From an uncultured Bacteroidota bacterium (GTDB lineage: Bacteria > Bacteroidota > Bacteroidia > Flavobacteriales > Flavobacteriaceae): a stretch of DNA of 36,080 nt. Position 1 is the stretch's first letter. Each line of letters begins with the position of its first letter. Of the stretch, positions 26,036 to 34,683 are shown piece after piece. The notes under the pieces were generated by a model. The model was not told the DNA's origin, did no database searches, and worked only from the letters and a program-made list of their open reading frames with translations. The stretch is taken from the NCBI GenBank assembly GCA_902517895.1, contig CABYEA010000012.1:1-36080 (forward strand), given 5' to 3'. Made by a program: the position numbers and the translations under genes.

Positions 26036-26122
26036 AACAATAGTTTATGAAATTGAGGATATATATTGTTTTTAAAAGGTGTTATTGGTAATTTGGATTA
26101 TGAATATTTGTCTAAAATTATA

Positions 26123-29119
26123 ATGAAGAAAAAATTTGAACTAAAGTTTATCGAAACCTTAGTTTATTCATATTACGGCATTAAAGTTAAAGCTACTCAA
26201 GTTGAAGGCGAAACCGATGATAACTTCAAACTTAATTCAAAAAATAAATCATATTTCTTCAAAATTTACCCAAAAAAAACTGACCCAAAATTCGTAGAAT
26301 TTCAAACCAATATTCTAATTAATCTAAAGGATTATAAAAAAGCTACCAACAATAAATTGACATTAAATAAAAAAACCTATGCGACTTTTTTTGACAAGGA
26401 AAATGAAATAAGATATTTTAGGATGAATGACTGGATTCATGGAAGACTATGGTCATCCGTAAATCCCATAAATAAAAATTTAAGACATGAATTAGGGCTA
26501 GAAAGTGCAAAACTACTTTTGAAGTTAAAGAAAATTAATTCAAATTATTTGCGTGAAGATTTTGACTGGGATTTATCAAATTATTTATGGACTGAGAAAT
26601 TTTATAAAAAGATTGATATTGGTAAAAAGCGCCAGCTAATAATCGAAAACCTTCTTCTAAATTTTAAAAAGAAACAGTCTGAATATGAAGGGTTAAGAAA
26701 AAATCTAATACACAATGACCTAAATGATAATAACATAATAGTTTCTGAAAATCTAAAAAATCCTAATATAGTAGGCTTTATCGATTTTGGAGATTGTATA
26801 AAAAGCCAACTAATTAATGAACTAGCTGTTACATGTGCCTATGGAATTATTGATAGCATGAATCTACTTGAGTCAGCATGTGAGATAATTAAAGGTTTTA
26901 ATTCAAAAATTCAAATTAGTGAAATAGAAATAGAGTTTTTATATGAATTAATACTTTTAAGAATTTCAATTTCAATTTTAAAATCGTCTTTGAATGAAAA
27001 ATATAATCCTAATAATAAGTACTTACAGGTAAGCAAAGATGACATGCTATTGATTTTTGATAAATGGGCTGATATTAATCAGGAATTAGCCACATATTTT
27101 TTTAGAAATGCATGTAGTTTTACTCCAACTAACAATGAAAAGAATTTCAAAAAATTATCAAGTAAAAAAAAATCTTCTATTGATATTTTGTTCAACAAAA
27201 ATGAAACTAATAAATTAGAAAACTTAGACCTAAGTGTTTCTAGCAAATGGCTTTCCAATGACTTGATAAATGATATTAGTTCATTTGAAAAAAAAATAAA
27301 TCAAAAACCCTTTTCTACATTTTTTGGTGGATATCTTGAGACTAGGGCAGTTTATGATTCGTCCGATTATGAGGTATTAACTGAAAGGGGGTTTGAAAAT
27401 AGGACAACTCATCTAGGTGTCGATTTTTGGGTAAATGAAAAAACTTCAATTAATTCAATTGAAGACGGAATTATAAAAATAATTACAAACGATAAAACAA
27501 GTAAAGGTTATGGGGGCTTAATAATAATTGAACATAATCTTGGGAGTTTAAAGTTTTATTCACTTTATGGTCATTTAGCAGATCAGAAGAAATCTAAACT
27601 TAAAGTTGGAGATTTTGTTGAAAAAGGAGAAAAAATTGCTGAGATTGGGTCATTCAAAGAAAACGGTGGGTGGAGTCCTCACTTACATTTTCAGATAATG
27701 CTAACACTTCTTGATTATAAAAATGACTTTCCCGGGGTTTGCCTAGAAAGTGAAAAAAAAGTATGGTCTAGTATATGCCCAAGTCCCAATCTAATTTTAG
27801 ATATTGATGTGAATACTAATACTAAATTTGATAAAGATGAATTAAAAATTTCAAGAAAAAAATATTTACCTAGAAACTTGAAATTAAGCTATGATTCACC
27901 AATTTACATTGTTAGAGGATTTAATCAATATCTATATTCAAATAAGGGTAAAAAATATTTAGATACAGTAAATAATATTGCTCATGTAGGTCACCAAAAT
28001 ATAAATGTTCTTAAAGCAGCAAAAGATCAAATTGGGGTTTTAAACACTAATACAAGGTACTTGCATGATGAAATTATTTCTCTTTCAAAAAATTTAGCGG
28101 CAAAATTTCCAAAAAAATTGTCAAAAATATATTTAGTGAATTCAGGAAGTGAAGCTAATGAATTAGCAATTAGAATAAGTAATGTAAATAGAAATTGTGA
28201 AAACTTTATTGTAATGCAAGGTGGATATCATGGAAATACTAATAAAACAATTGAGGTTAGTAATTACAAATACAATAGTAAAGGCGGAAGTGGTAAAGCA
28301 AGTAATATTTTTGAAATTCCTATGCCTGATGAATTTAGAGGAAAATATAGGGGAAAAGGAGCAGGAAAAAAATATTTTATTGAATTTGAAAAAATAATTT
28401 TAAAAGCTAAAAAAGGAAATAAAAAAATTAGTGCAATGATTGTTGAGCCAATTATAAGTTGTGGAGGACAAATTGAACTACCAGAAAAATTTCTAAAAAA
28501 ATGTAAGAAAATTTTAGATAGGGAAAATATACTTCTAATAGTTGATGAAGTTCAAACAGGATTTGGAAGAGTTGGAGAAAAATTTTGGGGTTTTCAATTA
28601 CATGATGTCATCCCAGATATAGTTACATTGGGTAAGCCGATGGGAAATGGTCATCCTATAGGAGCAGTTGTTTGTACTGCTGAAATTTCAAAGAAATTTG
28701 ATAATGGATTAGAGTTTTTTAGTTCTTTTGGTGGAAATCCGGTTTCATGTAGAATTGCAAATGAAGTAATTCGTGAAATCGATTCAAGAAATCTTCAAAA
28801 AAATGCTCTCAAAACTGGAAAATTTCTTGTAAGTGAGCTAAAAAAATTAGCAAAAAAATATTCAATAATTGGCAATGTTAGAGGAAGAGGTTTATTTATT
28901 GGATTAGAACTTGTTGACCAAAATTTAATCCCTGAAATGGATAAAGCAATCTATTTAGTAAATAGAATGAAAGAGCTTGGTGTTCTTATGAGTAATGACG
29001 GTTTAAATAAAAATGTAATAAAAATTAAACCTCCTATTATCTTTTCAATTGATGATTCAAAAAGATTAATTATGCTTCTTGATAAAGTTATGGCTGAAGA
29101 TTATATGCAGCTGAATTAA
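26123..29119 (+). CDS. Fusion: APH-type kinase + M23 peptidase + class III aminotransferase/phospho-lyase
   Basis: About 998 residues from the ATG at 26123; the frame extends to a TTG at 26066 but the ATG fits the domain start. Domain 1 (about 1-330) is an aminoglycoside-phosphotransferase-fold kinase with G-E-T-D-D-N-F, the catalytic H-N-D-L-N-D-N-N near 198 and I-D-F-G-D near 220, like hydroxylysine kinase. Domain 2 (about 390-560) is an M23/LytM peptidase with zinc ligands in H-L-G-V-D near 430, Y-G-H-L near 482 and H-L-H near 519. Domain 3 (about 585-998) is a class III PLP enzyme with N-N-I-A-H-V-G-H, N-T-R-Y-L-H-D, S-G-S-E-A-N, D-E-V-Q-T-G and PLP lysine 838, closest to the ETNPPL/PHYKPL phospho-lyases. 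No signal peptide, so cytoplasmic. Likely phosphorylates an amino alcohol (5-hydroxylysine or ethanolamine) and eliminates phosphate; the peptidase role is unknown. Confidence 0.88.
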   Translation: MKKKFELKFIETLVYSYYGIKVKATQVEGETDDNFKLNSKNKSYFFKIYPKKTDPKFVEFQTNILINLKDYKKATNNKLTLNKKTYATFFDKENEIRYFRMNDWIHGRLWSSVNPINKNLRHELGLESAKLLLKLKKINSNYLREDFDWDLSNYLWTEKFYKKIDIGKKRQLIIENLLLNFKKKQSEYEGLRKNLIHNDLNDNNIIVSENLKNPNIVGFIDFGDCIKSQLINELAVTCAYGIIDSMNLLESACEIIKGFNSKIQISEIEIEFLYELILLRISISILKSSLNEKYNPNNKYLQVSKDDMLLIFDKWADINQELATYFFRNACSFTPTNNEKNFKKLSSKKKSSIDILFNKNETNKLENLDLSVSSKWLSNDLINDISSFEKKINQKPFSTFFGGYLETRAVYDSSDYEVLTERGFENRTTHLGVDFWVNEKTSINSIEDGIIKIITNDKTSKGYGGLIIIEHNLGSLKFYSLYGHLADQKKSKLKVGDFVEKGEKIAEIGSFKENGGWSPHLHFQIMLTLLDYKNDFPGVCLESEKKVWSSICPSPNLILDIDVNTNTKFDKDELKISRKKYLPRNLKLSYDSPIYIVRGFNQYLYSNKGKKYLDTVNNIAHVGHQNINVLKAAKDQIGVLNTNTRYLHDEIISLSKNLAAKFPKKLSKIYLVNSGSEANELAIRISNVNRNCENFIVMQGGYHGNTNKTIEVSNYKYNSKGGSGKASNIFEIPMPDEFRGKYRGKGAGKKYFIEFEKIILKAKKGNKKISAMIVEPIISCGGQIELPEKFLKKCKKILDRENILLIVDEVQTGFGRVGEKFWGFQLHDVIPDIVTLGKPMGNGHPIGAVVCTAEISKKFDNGLEFFSSFGGNPVSCRIANEVIREIDSRNLQKNALKTGKFLVSELKKLAKKYSIIGNVRGRGLFIGLELVDQNLIPEMDKAIYLVNRMKELGVLMSNDGLNKNVIKIKPPIIFSIDDSKRLIMLLDKVMAEDYMQLN

Positions 29120-30363
29120 AATTTTCGATTCGGGTTAAACCTCTCAATATTAATACTAGTTTGTTTTTGGTCAACAATTTCTGAAACGATTTTCCCAGTA
29201 CCCGTACTCATACTCCAGCCCATCATTGCATGACCTGTTGCAATAATAACATTTTTAAGATTTATAGTTCTTCCGATATATGGGACTCCATCAGCTGAAA
29301 TAGGTCTAAACCCATAACCAGCATCATTCCTGTCAATTTCTGGAATATTAACTGAGGGATAAAATGACTCAACAGCATCGCATATTGCATTTACCCTATT
29401 TTTCCTTATTCTGTCATTAATTGACGAAATTTCCATGGTTCCAGAATATCTTGTAAATCCGTTCATCGGGGTAATTGCACATTTAGGTTCAACCAAAATT
29501 GCAGGGCAAGAAATTTCTGTTTTAGATGAATGATTAATACTGTATCCTTTGCCTGCCTGAAGAAGTAGTTCAATTCCAAGCTTTTTACATAATTCAGAAG
29601 TCCAAGTACCGGCCGACAAAATATATTCGTCAAAACTTAAATTTTGATTTGAGATATTTACCGATTTAATTTTATTGTTTTCAATATCAAAAGATTCAAT
29701 TTCAGTATGAGTAATACATTCTACTCCCTTTTTTTGTATGAAATCTTTTAATTCATCAATCAACTCTTCAGGGGTTGTATGATGATCACAATAAAAATAT
29801 GCTGCACCAATTGAATCTATATTTACATTAGGTTCAATAGTTTTTATTTCATTTTGATTTAAAATTTTTGCTCGTAGGCCATTTTGAACTGCTAAATCAA
29901 CTACTTCTTTTTGCTTTTCAAGGAATTTTTCTGTTTTACATAACATCAACAACCCTTTTTGATCGTAATGAAAACCCATGTCATTATCTTTCTTAATGTC
30001 CTTTAATAACTCTTGACTCAAAAGCGACATTTCAATTATTGGAACAATAGAACTCTTTACATTACTTTCTGAACATGACTTATTAAATGCATATAACCAT
30101 TTGAAAAAATTTACATTTACCCTAGGCTCAATATAAAATGGACTTGAAGAATTAAACATCCATTTTAAACCTTGCTTAATAACACCTGGTGCCGCTAATG
30201 GAATAATATGACCAGGGGATAAATATCCTGCATTTATATAGGATGCTCCATTATTCATTCCGAATTTATCAATAATGGTTACATCATGACCACTCTTAGA
30301 TAGGTAATATGCCGAACATATCCCAATTATACCACCGCCTACTATTAATACTTTTTTTGACAT
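29116..30363 (-). CDS. FAD-dependent D-amino acid oxidoreductase, probable cis-4-hydroxy-D-proline dehydrogenase
   Basis: 415 residues of the DAO/DadA family. FAD-binding G-G-G-I-I-G-I at residues 8-14, an A-G-Y-L-S-P-G near 47, and the C-terminal G-F-R-P-I-S-A-D-G-V-P-Y-I-G and G-H-A-M-M-G-W. In the known hydroxyproline pathway such an enzyme oxidises cis-4-hydroxy-D-proline to 1-pyrroline-4-hydroxy-2-carboxylate, passing electrons to the respiratory chain. The assignment rests on the operon, with the epimerase one base upstream and the deaminase and semialdehyde dehydrogenase further up. Last gene; 4-base stop overlap with the fusion gene. Confidence 0.85.
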   Translation of the reverse strand: MSKKVLIVGGGIIGICSAYYLSKSGHDVTIIDKFGMNNGASYINAGYLSPGHIIPLAAPGVIKQGLKWMFNSSSPFYIEPRVNVNFFKWLYAFNKSCSESNVKSSIVPIIEMSLLSQELLKDIKKDNDMGFHYDQKGLLMLCKTEKFLEKQKEVVDLAVQNGLRAKILNQNEIKTIEPNVNIDSIGAAYFYCDHHTTPEELIDELKDFIQKKGVECITHTEIESFDIENNKIKSVNISNQNLSFDEYILSAGTWTSELCKKLGIELLLQAGKGYSINHSSKTEISCPAILVEPKCAITPMNGFTRYSGTMEISSINDRIRKNRVNAICDAVESFYPSVNIPEIDRNDAGYGFRPISADGVPYIGRTINLKNVIIATGHAMMGWSMSTGTGKIVSEIVDQKQTSINIERFNPNRKF

Positions 30364-30364
30364 T

Positions 30365-31372
30365 TTAAATTACTTGAAAACCACCACAAAATGGATCATC
30401 ATCATCAACAATTATTTTATTATATCCATGAATTCTAGCCCACCCTCTTATCACAGGAGTTATTCCGCTAAAGTCTTTAATTTTAGTACTTTTTTCAACC
30501 CTGCAAATAAATTTAGAACCTATGTAGCTTTCGTGAATAAAAGTCTCTCCAACTCCTAGCTTATTTTCAGAAAATAATTGTGCCATTCGGGCCGAACTTC
30601 CTGTTCCACAAGGAGACCTATCGACGGCTTTATCTCCATAAAAAACTGCATTTCTGGACGAAGATGCTTCATCAATTACTTCTCCTACCCATAAAATGTG
30701 AGATACATCTTTTATGGAACTGTCAAAGGGATGAATAAACTTGTCCGCATATTTTTTATTAATCTTTTTCCTGATTTCTCTAGAATAGCTAATAAGTTGT
30801 TCAGCTTTATAATAATTTAAATCTGTGTAATTTTCTTGTTTTTCAATAATTGCATAAAAATTACCACCATATGAAACATCAAAATTAATTTTACCAAGAT
30901 GTTTTGAAATTACAAATAGATTTTTTGCAGCCAAATAGCTATCTACATTGACTATTTCGACCCATAAAACCTTACTGCCTTTTTTTTCATACTTTACAAT
31001 AATATTACCTGCCGGTACTTCGATATTTAAAATTCCTTTGACTTTAGGTTTTATCAAATTTTCCTCTAGAGCTATAGTTACAATACCAATGGTTCCATGT
31101 CCACACATTGGTAAGCAGCCGGATGTTTCTAAAAATAATATGGAAAAATCATTATTTGGGTCATTAGGTGGAAAAATCATACCACCACTCATAATATCAT
31201 GACCCCTAGGCTCAAACATCAATGACTTTCTGATCCAATCAAAATTTTTGATAAAATCGGATCTTTTTTGACTCATTGATGAGCCAGCTAAATCAGGTTT
31301 CTGAGAGAGAATTAATCTAACTGGATTTCCACAGGTATGTGCATCAATGCAATCAAAAATGTGTTTAGTCAT
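30365..31372 (-). CDS. 4-hydroxyproline 2-epimerase (proline racemase family)
   Basis: 335 residues. Both catalytic cysteines are present: M-C-G-H-G-T-I-G near residue 89 and D-R-S-P-C-G-T-G-S near 257. A Thr in place of the second Cys would have meant trans-3-hydroxyproline dehydratase, so epimerase is favoured. It inverts trans-4-hydroxy-L-proline to cis-4-hydroxy-D-proline. A true proline racemase is less likely given the neighbouring pathway genes. The start overlaps the end of the DUF885 gene by 8 bases, suggesting translational coupling. Confidence 0.9.
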   Translation of the reverse strand: MTKHIFDCIDAHTCGNPVRLILSQKPDLAGSSMSQKRSDFIKNFDWIRKSLMFEPRGHDIMSGGMIFPPNDPNNDFSILFLETSGCLPMCGHGTIGIVTIALEENLIKPKVKGILNIEVPAGNIIVKYEKKGSKVLWVEIVNVDSYLAAKNLFVISKHLGKINFDVSYGGNFYAIIEKQENYTDLNYYKAEQLISYSREIRKKINKKYADKFIHPFDSSIKDVSHILWVGEVIDEASSSRNAVFYGDKAVDRSPCGTGSSARMAQLFSENKLGVGETFIHESYIGSKFICRVEKSTKIKDFSGITPVIRGWARIHGYNKIIVDDDDPFCGGFQVI

Positions 31373-33074
31373 TTTTTGTTTCCTCTATATAATTATTTAT
31401 TCTCCTCTCAAGAGTAGACAATGTTACAGTTCCGTACTCTAAAATTCTTTCATGAAATTCTCTAATATCAAATTTTTCTTTTAGTTCAAGTTTTGCTTTA
31501 TTTCTTAATTCTCGAATTTTTAACTCTCCTATTTTATAAGATAAAGCTTGTCCTGGCCATGAGATATATCTATCTATTTCAGTATTTACTTCATGTAAGG
31601 ATAATGCTGTATTATTAGACATATAGTCAATAGCTTCTTCTCTAGACCATCCCTTAGCATGAATCCCGGTATCAATTACCAATCGACAAGCTCTCCACAT
31701 TTCATAGGTAAATTTGCCAAATTTTTCATAGGGTGTTGTATAAATACCCATTTCATCGGCTAAAAACTCTGTGTATAAACCCCATCCCTCACCATATGCA
31801 GATAAATATAAATTTCTTCTAAATTGAGGAATACTATCACCCAATTCATTATTAAGAGCACTTTGTAGATGATGGCCAGGAACAGCTTCATGAACAGTTA
31901 AAGCGGGAATTGTATATAGTGTTCTACTTTTTAAATCATAGGTATTTACCCAGTAATAACCAGGATCAGTACTGTTTTTGGATGTACCGACATATCTGCC
32001 CGCTGTATATTTTGGAGCTATTGCGTCAGGAACTGGAGCAACTCCATAGGGTTTTCGAGGTAGGGTTTTAAAAAACCTTGGAAGTTGTTCATCGGCTCTT
32101 TTGGAAATATCCCTTGCATACAGAAGTAGCTCTTTTGGAGTTTTTGCATAAAATTGATCATCGGTTCGAAGAAATTTAAAAAAATCATTAAAGGATCCTT
32201 TAAAATTCAAATCTTCAATAATTTTAATCATTTCATTTTTTATACGTGCTACTTCTTTTAACCCGATTTGATGAATTTCATCAGCGCTATATAATGAACT
32301 CGTTGTGTAATAATTTATCCTATTTTGATAAAATTCAGCCCCGTTAGGAGTTTCTGAAACCCCAATACTAGTTCTCGTATTTGGATAGTATTCTTTTTCA
32401 AAAAAATCTTTAATTCTAATAAATTGAGGAACTACAATGTTTTCAATAGTTTTTTTTGCTTCGATAAGAACCGAATCTTTTTGGGTATTTGATAAATCAT
32501 TTGGCAATGTTTTAAAAGGGGAGTAAAAATAATTTAATTCAGCATCCTTAGTTATATGGTCATTATATGTTGATTCATAACCGTTAAAAATAACCAGTGG
32601 TTGTGAAACGCCTTTCTCTAATCCTTTTCTTATTAGGGGTAGATACTGATCAACATATTTTGGGATTGAATTGAGCTTGTTTAAATAATTTTTAATTTGC
32701 TCGTAATTATACATTGGCCTCACGTTATAAACTAGGCTGCTATGAAAACCCGAATCCGAAAGAAGAGGATTCAGAAATCTTTCAAAATTATAGTAAGCTA
32801 CTATATCTTCTAATACAAAGGATAATAACTCAAAAGAAATTTTGTCATTTTCATCAAGTTTATTTAAGTCAAGATGTGATAATTTTATTAATAGGTTTTC
32901 AGCAAATTCTTTTTCGATTCTAAAATATTCCTCTGAAAAATTTCCAAGCGGATATTCCTTATAATCAAAAGCTTTATGGTTTTGATATTCTTGAATTATA
33001 ATTTCTAATTTTTCATTTTCTCTATTACAAGAAAAAACAAGAAACATTAGTAATATTAGTAATTTAAATTTCAT
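31365..33074 (-). CDS. DUF885-family putative metallopeptidase, lipoprotein
   Basis: 569 residues. N-terminal lipoprotein signal: M-K-F-K-L-L-I-L-L-M-F-L-V-F-S-C with the lipidated Cys at 16, so periplasmic or outer membrane. The DUF885 hallmark H-E-A-V-P-G-H-H-L-Q near residues 393-402 looks like an expanded zinc-binding HExxH-type motif, and E-G-W-G-L-Y-T-E-F follows near 430. The family is broadly annotated as peptidase but poorly characterised. Its place inside the hydroxyproline operon, between the semialdehyde dehydrogenase and the epimerase, suggests it releases hydroxyproline-containing dipeptides or oligopeptides outside the cytoplasm; this is inference. Confidence 0.85.
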   Translation of the reverse strand: MKFKLLILLMFLVFSCNRENEKLEIIIQEYQNHKAFDYKEYPLGNFSEEYFRIEKEFAENLLIKLSHLDLNKLDENDKISFELLSFVLEDIVAYYNFERFLNPLLSDSGFHSSLVYNVRPMYNYEQIKNYLNKLNSIPKYVDQYLPLIRKGLEKGVSQPLVIFNGYESTYNDHITKDAELNYFYSPFKTLPNDLSNTQKDSVLIEAKKTIENIVVPQFIRIKDFFEKEYYPNTRTSIGVSETPNGAEFYQNRINYYTTSSLYSADEIHQIGLKEVARIKNEMIKIIEDLNFKGSFNDFFKFLRTDDQFYAKTPKELLLYARDISKRADEQLPRFFKTLPRKPYGVAPVPDAIAPKYTAGRYVGTSKNSTDPGYYWVNTYDLKSRTLYTIPALTVHEAVPGHHLQSALNNELGDSIPQFRRNLYLSAYGEGWGLYTEFLADEMGIYTTPYEKFGKFTYEMWRACRLVIDTGIHAKGWSREEAIDYMSNNTALSLHEVNTEIDRYISWPGQALSYKIGELKIRELRNKAKLELKEKFDIREFHERILEYGTVTLSTLERRINNYIEETKND

Positions 33075-33082
33075 AAAATTAA

Positions 33083-34681
33083 TTATATTTTGAAAAGGCT
33101 ATTGCCTTCTCTAGATGTAATTCCATTAATATTACGTTCAATATTTAGAGGGTTGTTATTTTTTAATTCACTTGGCAATAAATTTTGAGGAAAATCTTGA
33201 AAACTCACCGGTCTTAACCATCTTTTTATAGAATTAATTCCGACAGCAGAAAATCTTGAATCCGTAGACGCAGGATAAGGTCCACCATGAGTCATTGATG
33301 GGCATACCTCAACACCTGTTGGCACGCCATTAAATATAATTCTACCAACCTTTAACTCTAAAGCATTAATAATTTCCTGTGTTAAATAATCGTCATTTTC
33401 CTCAGCTAAAAGTGTTCCAGTTAACTGACCTTCCATAGATTTAATTACATTTAACATTTCGTGTTGATCCTCACATAAAACAAGCAAAGAACAAGGGCCG
33501 AATATTTCTTGTTGCAAACTTTTATCTTCGATAAATTTATTTGCTGTAACAGATGAAATTACATGATTAGGAAAATTATCGTCTAGCTCAATATATTGTT
33601 TAGTTAGTAAGGACACATTTTTATTTTTTTTAATATTTTCTAAACCGTCATTATAAGATTTGTGAATATTAGGATGCAACATACAAGAAGGCGATAACTT
33701 TTCAATTTCTTCAACTAGTTTATTTTTGAATAAATTAAAAATTTCAGAATCAAACGATATAATAATCCCTGGGTTAGTACAAAATTGACCAGACCCAATT
33801 GTTATTGACTTAGCATATTTTGCTGCTAATTCTGAATAATCTTTTTTAAGCTTTTTGGGGAAAATCAAAACTGGATTAACACTTCCCATCTCTGCAAATA
33901 CTGGTATAGGAATATCTCTTTTTGACGCTAAATTATATATTGCTCTGCCTCCCGTTAAACTTCCTGTGAATCCAACAGCTTTAACGTAATGACTATTTAC
34001 TAACTTTTCTCCCACCTCAATACCTTTACTATTTAGATTTGAAAAAACTCCGTTAGGCATTTTTGTTTTTTTGGCAGCTCTAATAATTGCAGCTGCTACT
34101 AATTCGCCTGTTCCAGCATGCATTGGATGAGATTTTAAAATAACTGGGCATCCTGCAGCTAATGCTGATGCAGTATCACCACCTGCTGTTGAATATGCTA
34201 AGGGAAAATTACTTGCTCCAAAAACTAAAACAGGACCAATTGGCATCAACATCTTTCTCAAATCAGGTTTTGGGACAGGTTTTCTTTCAGGTATAGATGT
34301 ATCAATTGATACTTCTTGAAAATTTCCATCGGTAAGAAGTTTTGCAAAGCTCTTAAGTTGATTAATAGTTCTGTTTAATTCAGCTTTGCACCTAGCTTCT
34401 GGGAGTCCTGTTTCTGAACAATATACATTTACAATATCATCAGTAATTAACTCTAGTTCATCTGAAATCTGATTTAAAAATTTTGACCTGTCTAATGAAG
34501 AGGCTTGTTTAAAAATTTTAAATGCATCATTAGCAAGTTTAGTCGATTTTTCAATTTCAATATCACTAGCCTCAAAAAATGTAATGTTATTTTCAATATT
34601 TAATATTGGATTAAATGTTTTGAAAGTTACAGATGAATTTGAAGACAATTCATATCCAATATAGTTTTTACCAGTAATCAT
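33083..34681 (-). CDS. 2-oxoglutarate semialdehyde dehydrogenase (hydroxyproline type)
   Basis: 532 residues, aldehyde dehydrogenase superfamily. Substrate/cofactor stretch P-V-F-G-A-S-N-F-P-L-A near residues 152-162, G-F-T-G-S near 238, catalytic Glu in F-A-E-M-G-S near 263 and catalytic Cys in G-Q-F-C-T-N-P-G near 303. The C-terminal stretch P-A-S-T-D-S-R-F and R-W-L-R-P-V matches the hydroxyproline/sugar-acid inducible KGSADH branch (about 525 residues). Oxidises 2,5-dioxopentanoate to 2-oxoglutarate with NAD(P)+. Two bases after the DapA-like deaminase; last step of the pathway. Confidence 0.9.
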   Translation of the reverse strand: MITGKNYIGYELSSNSSVTFKTFNPILNIENNITFFEASDIEIEKSTKLANDAFKIFKQASSLDRSKFLNQISDELELITDDIVNVYCSETGLPEARCKAELNRTINQLKSFAKLLTDGNFQEVSIDTSIPERKPVPKPDLRKMLMPIGPVLVFGASNFPLAYSTAGGDTASALAAGCPVILKSHPMHAGTGELVAAAIIRAAKKTKMPNGVFSNLNSKGIEVGEKLVNSHYVKAVGFTGSLTGGRAIYNLASKRDIPIPVFAEMGSVNPVLIFPKKLKKDYSELAAKYAKSITIGSGQFCTNPGIIISFDSEIFNLFKNKLVEEIEKLSPSCMLHPNIHKSYNDGLENIKKNKNVSLLTKQYIELDDNFPNHVISSVTANKFIEDKSLQQEIFGPCSLLVLCEDQHEMLNVIKSMEGQLTGTLLAEENDDYLTQEIINALELKVGRIIFNGVPTGVEVCPSMTHGGPYPASTDSRFSAVGINSIKRWLRPVSFQDFPQNLLPSELKNNNPLNIERNINGITSREGNSLFKI

Positions 34682-34683
34682 AA

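Noticed and set aside
26066-26122. TTG start 19 codons upstream in the fusion gene
   Set aside because: The added residues do not resemble the kinase family, and a good ATG follows at 26123.
30365-31372. Proline racemase or trans-3-hydroxyproline dehydratase
   Set aside because: Both catalytic Cys are present (against the dehydratase), and the hydroxyproline pathway genes surround it (against plain proline racemase).
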